A stretch of DNA of 45,082 bases from the NCBI GenBank assembly GCA_944388135.1, contig CALXHP010000011.1:1-45082 (forward strand). Direction: 5' to 3'. Below are positions 8,265-16,507 of this stretch, piece after piece (the stretch's first letter is position 1; each line of letters starts with the position of its first letter). The stretch comes from an uncultured Gemmiger sp. (lineage in GTDB: Bacteria > Bacillota > Clostridia > Oscillospirales > Ruminococcaceae). The notes beneath the pieces are model-generated. The model was not told the DNA's origin, ran no database searches, and saw only the letters and a program-made list of their open reading frames with translations. A program made the translations under genes and the position numbers.

Positions 8265-9371
8265 ATGGAAAACCGCTTTGAACATCCCGATGTGCTGGCT
8301 GCCTGGGACTGGGGCGGCCAGGTGGCCGGTGCCCTGCCCTACGGCGAGGGGCATATCAACGCCACCCACTGCATCTATGTCCAGCTGCCCGACGGGGACA
8401 GCCGCCGGTACATCCTGCAAAAAATCAACACCGCCACCTTCACCGACCCCGACGGCCTGATGGAGAACATCTGCGGCGTCACCGAATACCTGCGCCAGCA
8501 GGCGGTGGAACGGGGGGCCGACCCCAGCCGGGTGACCCTGCAGGTCATTCCCACCATCGAAGGCAAGCCCTATTTCCGGGATGCCCAGGACGGTTGCTGG
8601 CGGGTCTACACCTTTGTGGAGGACACCGTCTGCCTGCAGCAGGTCAAGACCCCGGAGGATTTCTACCAGAGCGCAGTGGCCTTCGGCAACTTCCAGAAGC
8701 AGCTGGCCGGCTACCCTGCCGCCACCCTGCACGAGACGATCCCCCACTTCCACGACACTCCCCGCCGGTTCGAGAATTTTGAGAAGGCGCTGGCTGCCGA
8801 TGTGCTGGGGCGCGCCAAGGACGTGGCCGCCGAAATTGAATTTGTGCGGGCCCGCAAGGCGGACTGCGCCGTGATGACCGACCTGCTGGCCGAGGGCAAA
8901 CTGCCCCTGCGGGTGACCCACAACGACACCAAGCTGAACAACATCCTTTTTGACAAAAAGACCGGCGAAGGGCTCTGTGTCATCGACCTGGACACCGTCA
9001 TGCCGGGGCTGGCCGCCAACGACTTCGGGGATTCCATCCGGTTCGGCGCCAACCACAGCGCCGAGGACGAACCCGACCTGTCCAAGGTGAACTTTGCCAT
9101 CGACCTCTTCGAGATCTACACCAAAGGCTACCTCCAGGCTGCCGGGGACGCCTTCACCCCCCTGGAGAAAGAGACCCTGCCCTGGGGCGCTAAACTCATG
9201 ACGCTGGAATGCGGCATCCGCTTCCTCACCGACTATCTGGAAGGCGACCACTACTTCCACACCACCCGGCCGGGCCAGAATCTGGACCGGGCCCGCACCC
9301 AGTTCAAGCTGGTGCAGGATATGGAAGGCTGCTGGGACCAGATGGCGGCCATCGTCCGGAAATACAGCTGA
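8265..9371 (+). CDS. nahK: N-acetylhexosamine 1-kinase
   Basis: Phosphorylates GlcNAc or GalNAc at C1 with ATP, salvaging the amino sugar released by the phosphorylase. At 368 residues it has the aminoglycoside-phosphotransferase/choline-kinase fold: HNDTKLNNILF with the catalytic aspartate at residue 221, then VIDLDTVMPG that binds magnesium. The N-terminal part (YGEGHINATHCIYVQL) is the nucleotide-binding loop. The order phosphorylase then kinase is as in the bifidobacterial lnpA-lnpB (nahK) locus, but the uridylyltransferase (lnpC) and epimerase (lnpD) that complete that cluster are absent here, so Gal 1-P and HexNAc 1-P must be handled elsewhere on the genome. A strong terminator follows. 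Confidence 0.94.
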   Translation: MENRFEHPDVLAAWDWGGQVAGALPYGEGHINATHCIYVQLPDGDSRRYILQKINTATFTDPDGLMENICGVTEYLRQQAVERGADPSRVTLQVIPTIEGKPYFRDAQDGCWRVYTFVEDTVCLQQVKTPEDFYQSAVAFGNFQKQLAGYPAATLHETIPHFHDTPRRFENFEKALAADVLGRAKDVAAEIEFVRARKADCAVMTDLLAEGKLPLRVTHNDTKLNNILFDKKTGEGLCVIDLDTVMPGLAANDFGDSIRFGANHSAEDEPDLSKVNFAIDLFEIYTKGYLQAAGDAFTPLEKETLPWGAKLMTLECGIRFLTDYLEGDHYFHTTRPGQNLDRARTQFKLVQDMEGCWDQMAAIVRKYS

Positions 9372-9395
9372 TTTCTTCTCTCCCTCTCCCTACTG

Positions 9396-9444
9396 AAATC
9401 CCGCAGCAGGCCCCCCCTCAGGGGCTCTTGCCGCGGGATTTTTT
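9396..9444. terminator. bidirectional terminator between nahK and tspO
   Basis: AAATCCCGC (9396-9404) pairs with GCGGGATTT (from 9433) around an inner CCCC/GGGG stem, with TTTTTT after it on the plus strand and an A-run before it. It serves the glycan operon and, read in reverse, the convergent tspO gene. Confidence 0.75.
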
Positions 9445-9450
9445 ATGGCA

Positions 9451-9915
9451 TCATCGGTTGAGCATCCAGATCGCCCCGTTGAGATACCCCGCAAAGGTCA
9501 CCCACAAAAGATAGGGGATCTGCAGCCAGGCCGCCGGGCGGCTGGTCACCGCAAAGGCCGCGATCATGGCCAGGATGGCCACCCAGAGCACCACCAGGCA
9601 GAGCAGCGCCGCCAGATAGTACCCGCCGCCGAAGAAGAGCAGACTCCAGCTGAAATTCAGCGCCAGCTGCAAGGCCCAGAGCACCGCCGCCTGGGGTACA
9701 TTCTCTCCGCCCTTGTACACCACCAGCGCCAGACCGATGCCCATAAGGATGTAGAGCACCGACCATACCACCGGGAACACCGCCCCCGGCGGCGTCAGCG
9801 GGGATTTTTCCAGCAGGGGGTAGACGGTCTCCAGCCCCTTGCGGGAGAGGAACCTCGCCAGACCACCCACCGCCAGTGCCAGGATGGGAAACAGCAAAAA
9901 GCCCCATTTTTTCAT
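9451..9915 (-). CDS. tspO: TspO/MBR-family membrane protein
   Basis: A 154-residue integral membrane protein with five predicted helices, homologous to the tryptophan-rich sensory protein / translocator protein family, which binds porphyrins and related ligands. The signature PPGAVFPVVWSVLYILMGI is at about 41-59, followed by the conserved WALQLALNFSWSLLFFG and LQIPYLLWVTFAGYLNGAIW near the C-terminus. The ATG at 9915 follows AAAAGGGGTG. Single gene between two terminators. The family's physiological role in strict anaerobes is not established; porphyrin degradation or stress signalling are suggested elsewhere. Confidence 0.9.
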   Translation of the reverse strand: MKKWGFLLFPILALAVGGLARFLSRKGLETVYPLLEKSPLTPPGAVFPVVWSVLYILMGIGLALVVYKGGENVPQAAVLWALQLALNFSWSLLFFGGGYYLAALLCLVVLWVAILAMIAAFAVTSRPAAWLQIPYLLWVTFAGYLNGAIWMLNR

Positions 9916-9982
9916 CGAAACACACCCCTTTTCCTGCCCTACTGTATGCAGGATGGGCCGTTCGGGGTGTCAGTATGCGCAA

Positions 9983-10015
9983 AAAAGCAGCCGCTTTGAG
10001 AAGCGGCTGCTTTTG
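9983..10015 (-). terminator. terminator of the TlpA/CcdA operon
   Basis: AAAAGCAGCCGCTT (9983-9996), loop TGAG, AAGCGGCTGCTTTT (10001-10014): a perfect 14-base stem with A and T flanks, so it can act in both directions. It lies 13 bases beyond the TlpA stop codon. Confidence 0.85.
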
Positions 10016-10027
10016 TACATTTTTCCG

Positions 10028-10642
10028 TCAGGCGGCGGGCAGGATCATCTCGATGCCTTTCTGCAGGGTCTCCCCGTCGATGGCACCCCGGGCCCCGGCC
10101 ACCAGGTGGCCTTCGGCGTCGATAAAGTAGGTGGTGGGCAGCGAGTAGACGCTGTAGGTCATGGCGGCGTCGCCGTCGGTGTCAAAGAGCACCGGGAAGG
10201 TGTACCCCTCCTGCTCCAGCAGGGCCTGGGCGTCCGCCTGGGTCTCCCGGCCGGTGGTCATATTCACCATCAGGAACTGTACTTCGTCGGTCTCCTCAAA
10301 TTTCTGCTGGAATTCCGGCATCTCGCTCTTGCAGGGACCGCACCAGCTGGCCCAGAAATTCAGCACCAGCGGCTTGCCGATATAATCCGACAGGCTCACC
10401 GCGTTGCCCTCGGCGTCATAGGCCGTGAAGTCCGGCGCCGCCTGCAGCTGGGTCTCTTCCTCGGCCGCCTCGGAGGTGGCGGTTTCTTCGGTGGTGGCAG
10501 CGGCGGACTCGGGAGCCGGAGTGGCTTCCACCGTGAGCTGGTCGGGGGCATACCGGCTGCCCAGGGTCTTGTACAGGATGCCCGCCCCCGCAATGAGCAG
10601 GACCAGAACAACCACCAGGATCAGAGTCAATTTGTTGCGCAT
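10028..10642 (-). CDS. membrane-anchored TlpA-like thiol-disulfide reductase
   Basis: Extracytoplasmic thioredoxin-fold reductase of 204 residues. An N-terminal membrane anchor (about 5-23) is followed by an Ala/Glu/Thr-rich linker (about 40-65) and a TlpA/ResA domain with FWASWCGPC (active-site cysteines 101 and 104) and the cis-proline loop SLPTTYFID. It would reduce disulfides in exported proteins with electrons passed across the membrane by the CcdA protein encoded immediately upstream (10 bases). AAGGAGG precedes the ATG. No cytochrome c maturation gene is in the window, so a general redox or repair role is more likely than haem ligation; its client proteins are unknown. Confidence 0.93.
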   Translation of the reverse strand: MRNKLTLILVVVLVLLIAGAGILYKTLGSRYAPDQLTVEATPAPESAAATTEETATSEAAEEETQLQAAPDFTAYDAEGNAVSLSDYIGKPLVLNFWASWCGPCKSEMPEFQQKFEETDEVQFLMVNMTTGRETQADAQALLEQEGYTFPVLFDTDGDAAMTYSVYSLPTTYFIDAEGHLVAGARGAIDGETLQKGIEMILPAA

Positions 10643-10652
10643 AGGTTCCTCC

Positions 10653-11315
10653 TTAACTGAGCAGATTCAGGAAGCGGCCCATCAGACCGGTGGCCATGAG
10701 CACACCGACCAGGATGAGAAAACCGCCGCTGACCGCGTTGATGATGTTGTAGTGCCGCTTGATCCAGTCAAAAGCCGTTTTCAGCCGGTCAATGAGGACG
10801 GCGCTGAGGACGAAGGGCACCCCCAGTCCCAGGGAATAGACGAAGAGCATGAGCATGCCTTCCAGCACGTGGCCCTGCTGGGAAGCCAGAGCCAGGGCCG
10901 AGCCCAGGAAAGCGCCCACGCAGGGGGTCCACCCCACCGAGAAGATGACGCCGAACACCAGGGCCGAGAAGAAGTTCATATTATCGGCCCGGACGGCGTG
11001 GTTGGTGCCTTTGAAAAGGGTCAGCCTGATGACCCCCAGGAAGTTGAGGCCGAAGAAGATGACGATGAGGCCGGAGACCAGGTTGACGGCGGTCTGGTAG
11101 TGCTGCAGGAAGCTGCCCACCGTACCGGCCAGGGCTCCCAGGAGCACAAACACGATGGTAAACCCGGTGACGAAGCCGAAGGCACCGGTGAGGGTCTTGC
11201 GTGGGGTGTGTTCCCCGCCACCCGCAAAGTAGGAAAGGTAGACGGGCAGCATGGGCAGCAGACAGGGGGATACGAAGGTGATGATGCCTTCCAGAAAGGA
11301 GATCAGATATTGCAT
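10653..11315 (-). CDS. ccdA: CcdA-family transmembrane electron carrier
   Basis: A 220-residue, six-helix membrane protein that passes reducing equivalents from cytoplasmic thioredoxin to extracytoplasmic thiol reductases. Its two redox cysteines are in the Pro-Cys motifs SPCLLPMLPVYLSYF (about 16-30) and WTPCVGAFLG in the middle. It lies between the DUF6132 gene, with which it overlaps by 13 bases, and the TlpA-like gene, so the three genes form one minus-strand operon. Length and motifs are those of the short CcdA family, without DsbD's extra domains. Confidence 0.92.
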   Translation of the reverse strand: MQYLISFLEGIITFVSPCLLPMLPVYLSYFAGGGEHTPRKTLTGAFGFVTGFTIVFVLLGALAGTVGSFLQHYQTAVNLVSGLIVIFFGLNFLGVIRLTLFKGTNHAVRADNMNFFSALVFGVIFSVGWTPCVGAFLGSALALASQQGHVLEGMLMLFVYSLGLGVPFVLSAVLIDRLKTAFDWIKRHYNIINAVSGGFLILVGVLMATGLMGRFLNLLS

Positions 11316-11512
11316 CGGTCACATCCTTTCCCGAACGCGCCGGAGAGCAGCAGTCCGATCAGGCCGGTGTAGACCATGGTGTTCACGGGGCTGGAAGTGA
11401 TGGCACAGCTGCCGGTGGGGCAGCCTACCAAGGCGTAGTAGGCCAGGCCTGCCAGGGCTCCGCCCCCGGTGAAGAGAATGGGCCGCAGCCATTTTTTGAG
11501 CAAATCTTTCAT
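11303..11512 (-). CDS. small cysteine-containing membrane protein (DUF6132-like)
   Basis: A 69-residue protein with two predicted hydrophobic helices (about 11-29 and 42-60) and four cysteines: GCPTGSCAITSSP between the helices and GCDRC at the C-terminus. I recognise it as the DUF6132 type seen next to CcdA or thioredoxin-like genes. The ATG at 11512 follows AAAGGAC; a longer upstream in-frame extension runs through the promoter region and has no ribosome site. It is the first gene of the operon and its end overlaps ccdA by 13 bases. The Cys pairs and the neighbours suggest a part in thiol or metal transfer, but no function is known to me. A TATACT box lies on the minus strand at 11558-11563. 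Confidence 0.78.
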   Translation of the reverse strand: MKDLLKKWLRPILFTGGGALAGLAYYALVGCPTGSCAITSSPVNTMVYTGLIGLLLSGAFGKGCDRCNI

Positions 11513-11654
11513 GCCAAAGTCCTTTCTTGGGAAAGAGGGTCGTTTGGAAGTATCTTCAGTATAGAGCATACCGGGAAGTTTTTCCGTGATGTTATCACAT
11601 GGCTGGATTTTACCACAAAGGAGCGTCCTTCCGCAACCGGAAAAGCCCGGAATT

Positions 11655-11689
11655 TTGCGGGGGCATTTTCCCCGATTGTATGGTATAAT
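11655..11689 (+). promoter_or_regulatory. extended -10 promoter of the DUF1835 gene
   Basis: TGGTATAAT at 11681-11689 is a full extended -10 element, 30 bases before the ATG at 11719. No good -35 box is at normal spacing (TTGCGG at 11655-11660 is 23 bases away), which an extended -10 can tolerate. Confidence 0.55.
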
Positions 11690-11718
11690 GAAGAAAAATT
11701 CCAAGGGAGGGTCCTTTT

Positions 11719-12666
11719 ATGCTGGAAGTTTTGTTCAGCGACAGCGCCGCCGGGAGCATGAAGGCCGGCATGAACCATGGCACAGAGATCGGCGGGGCGA
11801 TGAGCGTTATCGCCACCGATGAAAAGGGTCGTTCCCTGCCCCCGGAGGAACTGGCCCGACTGCAGCGGGAGGCGGAAGAAAAGGAACGCCGGAACTGGGC
11901 CGGGGCCGTGCCCCTGCAGGGCGATACCCGGGATATTCTGCCCTTTCCCCTCTGGCTCAGTGTCGGTCCCATCGACGAGGAGGGCATCGGTCCCGGGCGG
12001 GAAGCCACGCTGGTGCAGCTGCTTTCCATCTATCCCCAGGGGCAGCAGACCGCAGCCGAGATCCTGACCGCCGCCCGCCGACGGCTGGACACCCTGCTGT
12101 CCCGGGCAGCCCGGGAGCCGGTACGCATCTGGGTGGACCGCACTCCCGACGCCGCCTGCGGGCTGCGCTGGATGCTGGAACAGCTGCGCCCCCTGGGGTT
12201 TGAAAACCTCGACCTGCAGGTGGTGGAACTGCCCGCCCAGTGTCCCCGGGAAGACGGCGGTCTGGCGCTGTACAGTCTGGGGGAACTGCACCCCTGCCGG
12301 TGGGGTTCTCTGGCCCGGCAGGCCCGGCCCCTGCCCGCCGATCAGGCTGCGGCCCTGGCCGTGCAATGGCGGGAACTGAAAGCCCGGAACGCCCCTTTGC
12401 GGGCGGTGCTCAACGGGGTGCTGGTCAGCGCCGACGAGACCCTGTACGACCCCTATCTGCGTCAGATCCTGGACGAGCTGCCCGAAACCTTCAGCGAAGC
12501 CATCCTCATCGGGCGGACGCTGGGGCAGTTTCCCCTGGGCTACGGTGACGCCTGGCTGGCCCGGCGGGTGGAACGGTGGATCGCCGACGGCAAACTGGCG
12601 GTGGTGACCCAACCGGAACCGGACAGCCCGGTTTATCATCGGATACTGCGGAAAGTGAGGGCCTGA
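11719..12666 (+). CDS. DUF1835 domain-containing protein
   Basis: A 315-residue cytosolic protein of unknown function. The N-terminus has the DUF1835 pattern: VLFSDSAAGSMKAGM at residues 5-19 and, later, ILPFPLWLSVGPIDEEG (about 74-90). The C-terminal third, with the helix LARRVERWIADGKLAVV and a short C-terminal strand, fits the DUF3658 partner domain. An AGGGAGG site precedes the ATG. The GNAT acetyltransferase gene follows after four bases, so the two are co-transcribed. The fold and function are not known to me; family members are often found near acetyltransferases and regulators. Confidence 0.85.
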   Translation: MLEVLFSDSAAGSMKAGMNHGTEIGGAMSVIATDEKGRSLPPEELARLQREAEEKERRNWAGAVPLQGDTRDILPFPLWLSVGPIDEEGIGPGREATLVQLLSIYPQGQQTAAEILTAARRRLDTLLSRAAREPVRIWVDRTPDAACGLRWMLEQLRPLGFENLDLQVVELPAQCPREDGGLALYSLGELHPCRWGSLARQARPLPADQAAALAVQWRELKARNAPLRAVLNGVLVSADETLYDPYLRQILDELPETFSEAILIGRTLGQFPLGYGDAWLARRVERWIADGKLAVVTQPEPDSPVYHRILRKVRA

Positions 12667-12670
12667 CTGG

Positions 12671-13123
12671 ATGATTTTGCGTTCCTACACTTCCGCCGAC
12701 CTGGACGAACTGCTGACCCTGTTTTATGAAACGGTGCACACCGTCAACGCCAGGGACTACACCCCCACCCAGCTGGACGCATGGGCCCCCCGGGAGGTAG
12801 ACCGGGCGCGGTGGGACAGCACGCTGCAAGCCCACACCAGCCTGGTGGCGGTGGAAGCCGGGCAGATCATCGGCTTTGGGGATATCGACACCACCGGGTA
12901 TCTGGACCGGCTGTACGTCCACAAGGACCACCAGCGCCAGGGGATAGCCACCGCTCTGTGCGATGTGCTGGAGGCCGCCGTGACTGCGCCGGTGCTGACC
13001 ACCCACGCTTCCATCACGGCCCGGCCCTTCTTCATCCGGCGGGGGTACACGGTGGTGCGCGCCCAGCAGGTGGAGCGCTTCGGCGTGGTGATGACCAATT
13101 ACGTGATGAAAAAACAGCGTTGA
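12671..13123 (+). CDS. GNAT-family N-acetyltransferase
   Basis: A 150-residue cytosolic acetyltransferase. The acetyl-CoA binding motif A is LDRLYVHKDHQRQGIATALCD (about 79-98), with the QxxGxA pyrophosphate loop QRQGIA. The N-terminal MILRSYTSADLDELLTLFYE is typical of the YafP/PA4866-like subset with substrates unknown. It starts four bases after the DUF1835 stop codon and is followed by a clear terminator. Confidence 0.9.
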   Translation: MILRSYTSADLDELLTLFYETVHTVNARDYTPTQLDAWAPREVDRARWDSTLQAHTSLVAVEAGQIIGFGDIDTTGYLDRLYVHKDHQRQGIATALCDVLEAAVTAPVLTTHASITARPFFIRRGYTVVRAQQVERFGVVMTNYVMKKQR

Positions 13124-13138
13124 ATCAGCAAAGAAAAG

Positions 13139-13171
13139 TACCTGGAGGAAAATTTCTCCAGGTATTTTTTG
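13139..13171 (+). terminator. terminator after the GNAT gene
   Basis: TACCTGGAG and CTCCAGGTA form a stem at 13139-13164 with an A/T-rich loop, followed by TTTTTTG. It starts 15 bases after the GNAT stop codon. Confidence 0.85.
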
Positions 13172-13249
13172 TTATATTGCAAAAATACAGGGTTGCCGTT
13201 CGTTAGTATAAGCAAAGGATGTTATTCCCTCTGACCAAGGAGGTTCCCT

Positions 13250-14422
13250 ATGAAAATTTTACTGACGACCGATACCTGGACCCCCACCGTCAACGGGGTG
13301 GTCACCTCCACCGTGGCGCTGCGCACCGAACTGCAGGCCCGTGGCCACGAGGTCCGGGTGCTGACCCTGGCGGGCAGCAGCCATACCTATACCCAGGACG
13401 GCGTGACCTATCTGGGTTCGCTGGACGCGGGGCTTGTCTACCCCGGGGCACGGCTGCGGGCTCCCGCCCTGAACGGTGCCCTCCACGCCCTGGCCGCCTG
13501 GAAGCCCGATGTGGTCCACTCCCAGTGCGAATTCAGCACCTTTGCCCCCGCCCGGCAGCTGGCCAAGGCCGCCGGGGCGCCCCTCATCCACACCTACCAC
13601 ACCGTCTACGAAGATTACACCCACTACTTTTCCCCCAGCCGCCGGATGGGCCGCTGCCTGGCGGAACTGTTCACCCGCAGCATCTGTGCCGCCTGTGACG
13701 CCGTCATTGCCCCCACCCCCAAAATCCAGTGGCTGCTCACCGGCTACGGCGTCCACTGCCCGGTGGAGGTGATCCCCACCGGGCTGGACCTGGACCGCTT
13801 TGCCGTGCAGCCCGACCCGGCCCTGCGGGCAGCGCTGGACCTGCCGGAAACGGAACCGGTGCTCCTCTACTTAGGGCGGCTGGCCAAAGAGAAGAATATT
13901 GCCGAACTCATCGCCGCGCTGCCGGAGATTGCCCGGGGGGTTCTGCTCATTGTGGGGGACGGCCCCGAGCGGGCTGCTCTGGAAGCCCGGGCCGAAGCCC
14001 TGGAGGTGGCCCGCCGGGTGCGGTTTGCGGGGATGGTGGCCCCGGCGGAAGTGCCCCGCTACTACGCCCTGGCCGACGCCTTTGTGAGCGCTTCCACCAG
14101 CGAGGCCCAGGGGCTGACCTACATTGAAGCGCTGGCCGCCGGGCTGCCGCTGCTCTGCCGGGACGACCCCTGTGTGCGGTCGCTGATCACCCCCGGGCAG
14201 GACGGCTGGATCTACCACTCCGCCGATGAGCTGGCCGCCCTGGCCAACGCCCTGCCCTGGGGCCCTGCTGCTGCCCCCCTGCGGCAGAAGGCCCGGGAGG
14301 CCGCCGCCCCCTATTCCCGCCGGACCTTCGGCGCTTCGGTGGAAGCCCTCTACCGCCGGGCCATCCTGAACAAAACCGCGGCGCCCCGCGCCGCCCGCAC
14401 AAGGAGTGTCATTTTATGGTAA
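13250..14422 (+). CDS. GT4-family glycosyltransferase, probable monoglycosyl-diacylglycerol synthase
   Basis: A 390-residue retaining glycosyltransferase with the GT-B fold. The N-terminal domain opens with LLTTDTWTPTVNGVVTS, the pattern of Firmicute alpha-monoglucosyldiacylglycerol synthases and related mannosyltransferases; the donor-binding domain has YLGRLAKEKNIAELI and the EX7E motif E285-AQGLTYI-E293. The ATG at 13250 follows AAGGAGG. It overlaps the next gene by seven bases and is in one operon with a VTT-domain membrane protein and a second GT4 enzyme. The set matches synthesis of the mono- and diglycosyl-diacylglycerols that form membrane glycolipids or lipoteichoic acid anchors. The family is certain; acceptor and donor are inferred. 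Confidence 0.9.
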   Translation: MKILLTTDTWTPTVNGVVTSTVALRTELQARGHEVRVLTLAGSSHTYTQDGVTYLGSLDAGLVYPGARLRAPALNGALHALAAWKPDVVHSQCEFSTFAPARQLAKAAGAPLIHTYHTVYEDYTHYFSPSRRMGRCLAELFTRSICAACDAVIAPTPKIQWLLTGYGVHCPVEVIPTGLDLDRFAVQPDPALRAALDLPETEPVLLYLGRLAKEKNIAELIAALPEIARGVLLIVGDGPERAALEARAEALEVARRVRFAGMVAPAEVPRYYALADAFVSASTSEAQGLTYIEALAAGLPLLCRDDPCVRSLITPGQDGWIYHSADELAALANALPWGPAAAPLRQKAREAAAPYSRRTFGASVEALYRRAILNKTAAPRAARTRSVILW

Positions 14423-15000
14423 AAACCATCAACCGGGCCGCCTCGGTGCTGGGGCTGGTCCTCTGCTGCGTCATGGCCTATTCCTTCTGGCGGGCCGGGC
14501 TCTTTGATTCCCGGGAGGCGCTGACCTCCTACATCGGCCAGTTCGGCTGGGCCGGGCCGGTGGTGTTCATGGCTTTCCAGGCCGTGCAGGTGGTCATTCC
14601 CATCCTGCCCGGCGGGCTGGGGTGCCTGGCGGGGGTCATCCTCTTCGGTGCCTGGCAGGGATTCTGGTACAACTACATCGGCATCTGCGTGGGTTCCCTG
14701 GCCGCCTTTGCCATCGCCCGGGCCTGCGGACGCCCCCTGCTGGAATCCCTCTTTCCGCCCAAGATGATCGAAAAATACGACCGCTGGATGGGCACCGGCA
14801 ACCGGTTTGCCCGGTGGTTTGCCTTTCTGATCTTTATCCCGGTGGCCCCCGACGATTACCTCTGTTTTCTGGCCGGGACCACCCGCATCGACTGGCGGCT
14901 TTATACCGCCATCATCTTTCTCTGCAAACCGGCGGCCATCGCCCTCTACAGCCTGGGCCTGACCGTGGTGGCGCAGAACGTATTGGGTCTTTGGAGGTGA
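14416..15000 (+). CDS. TVP38/TMEM64-family (VTT domain) membrane protein
   Basis: A 194-residue protein with about five membrane segments and the VTT/SNARE-associated core: QVVIPILPGGLGCLAGVILFG (about 57-77), then FARWFAFLIFIPVAPDDYLCF. Members of the superfamily act in lipid scrambling or transport of lipid-linked intermediates across membranes. Its start overlaps the stop codon of the first glycosyltransferase (ATGGTAA) and the second glycosyltransferase starts five bases after its stop codon. The tight coupling suggests that it moves or presents the lipid substrate or product of the two enzymes; this is inference from position. Confidence 0.88.
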   Translation: MVKTINRAASVLGLVLCCVMAYSFWRAGLFDSREALTSYIGQFGWAGPVVFMAFQAVQVVIPILPGGLGCLAGVILFGAWQGFWYNYIGICVGSLAAFAIARACGRPLLESLFPPKMIEKYDRWMGTGNRFARWFAFLIFIPVAPDDYLCFLAGTTRIDWRLYTAIIFLCKPAAIALYSLGLTVVAQNVLGLWR

Positions 15001-15005
15001 CCGCT

Positions 15006-16055
15006 ATGTTTCGTGTGCATATCTATACCGGTTCCCTGGCCCTGGTGGGCAAAAGCGGGGTGGGACAGGCTGCCCGCCACCAGCAGAAAGCTCTGGAACG
15101 CACCGGCGTGTCGGTGGTGACCGACTGGCAGCCCCGGGCCGATGTGACCCACATCAACACCGTGCTGCCCTGCTCCTTTTGGGCGGCCCGCCGCGCCAGG
15201 CGGGAGGGCATTCCGGTGATCTGGTACGGCCATTCCACCGAGGCGGATTTCCGCCACTCCTTTGTGGGGTCCGACCTGCTGGCCCCCCTCTTCAAACGGT
15301 GGCTCTGTCTGTGCTACAACCAGGCCGATCTGATCCTGACGCCCACCCCCTATGCGGCGGCCATTCTGGACAGCTATCACCTGCGCCCGCCGGTGCAGCC
15401 CCTTTCCAACGGGGTGGACACCGACTTTTTTGCCCCCGACCCGGCCCGGCGGGCGGCGTTCCGGAAAGCCTACGGCCTGAAAGATGCCGACAAAGCCGTC
15501 ATCAGCGTAGGCCATTTTATGGAGCGCAAAGGCATCCTTGACTTTATCCGGCTGGCCCGCCGGATGCCCCAGGTGCGCTTTTTCTGGTTCGGCTACACCG
15601 ACCCGGCCCTGGTGCCCCGGAAGATCCGCAAAGCCATGGCCAACGCCCCGGACAACCTGCAATTTCCGGGGTTCCTCTCCCAGGACAAACTGCGGGACGC
15701 CTACTGCGGCGCCGACGCCTTCCTCTTTTGCAGCCATGAGGAGACCGAGGGCATCGTGGTGCTGGAGGCCCTGGCCTGCGGTACCCCCACCCTGCTGCGG
15801 GACATTCCCGTCTATGACGGCTGGCTGGCCGACGGCGTGAACGTCTACAAAGGGCGCACCAACGAGGATTTGCAGGCAAAACTTGCCGGACTGCTCTCCG
15901 GCGCCCTGCCCGACGTGACCGCCGCCGGCCGCAAGGTGGCTCAGGAGCGGAGCCTGCCCGCCATCGGCCGGGCTTTGCAGCAGATCTACGCCGCGCTGCC
16001 CGCCCGCCCCCGGTGTCTGCCCGCCCCTCTGGGGTTCCGGCGCAGCGCCGTATAA
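15006..16055 (+). CDS. GT4-family glycosyltransferase, CpoA-like diglycosyl-diacylglycerol synthase
   Basis: A 349-residue glycosyltransferase. MFRVHIYTGSLALVGKSGVG at the N-terminus and VGHFMERKGILDFIRLAR in the donor domain resemble the streptococcal CpoA enzyme that adds a second sugar to monoglucosyl-diacylglycerol. The EX7E motif is present (ETEGIVVLE). The ATG at 15006 follows GGAGGTGA; a longer in-frame start at 14622 lies wholly inside the VTT gene and is rejected. It ends the operon at a strong terminator. Sugar specificity is inferred from similarity that I recall, not computed. Confidence 0.88.
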   Translation: MFRVHIYTGSLALVGKSGVGQAARHQQKALERTGVSVVTDWQPRADVTHINTVLPCSFWAARRARREGIPVIWYGHSTEADFRHSFVGSDLLAPLFKRWLCLCYNQADLILTPTPYAAAILDSYHLRPPVQPLSNGVDTDFFAPDPARRAAFRKAYGLKDADKAVISVGHFMERKGILDFIRLARRMPQVRFFWFGYTDPALVPRKIRKAMANAPDNLQFPGFLSQDKLRDAYCGADAFLFCSHEETEGIVVLEALACGTPTLLRDIPVYDGWLADGVNVYKGRTNEDLQAKLAGLLSGALPDVTAAGRKVAQERSLPAIGRALQQIYAALPARPRCLPAPLGFRRSAV

Positions 16056-16060
16056 ACGCA

Positions 16061-16096
16061 AACAGTCCCCGGACCGTTGGGTCCGGGGACTGTTTT
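16061..16096. terminator. bidirectional terminator, glycolipid operon / atp operon
   Basis: AACAGTCCCCGGACC (16061-16075), loop GTTG, GGTCCGGGGACTGTT (16080-16094), then TT: a perfect 15-base stem shared by two convergent operons that end 5 bases away on either side. Confidence 0.9.
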
Positions 16097-16100
16097 GGTA

Positions 16101-16507
16101 TCAGGATTTGTGGTTGGTAGCGCGCAGACGGGCCATGGCGCGGGCCAGAGCCGCCTTGCTGCTGTAGTATTCCCGCTGGCTGCCGTGCTGGCGCAGACGC
16201 TCCTCGGCGCGTTCCTTGGCGCGCTCGGCGCGGGCAGCGTCGATCTCCTCCGGCTTTTCCGCCGTGGAGACCAGCACCACGGCATACTCCGAGGTGATCT
16301 CGGCAAAGCCCTGGGTCACAACCACGCTGTGCCAGACGCCATCCGCCTTGAAGCGGGCCTCGCCCGGTTCCACGGCGGTGACCACCGGCTCATGACCGGG
16401 CAGCACACCGTACTCGCCGTCCAGGGCGGGCAGCACCAGGCTTTCCACCGGGCCGGTGTAAAACTGCCGTTCCGGCGTGATGATCTCCAGCTGAAAGGTC
16501 TTTTCCA

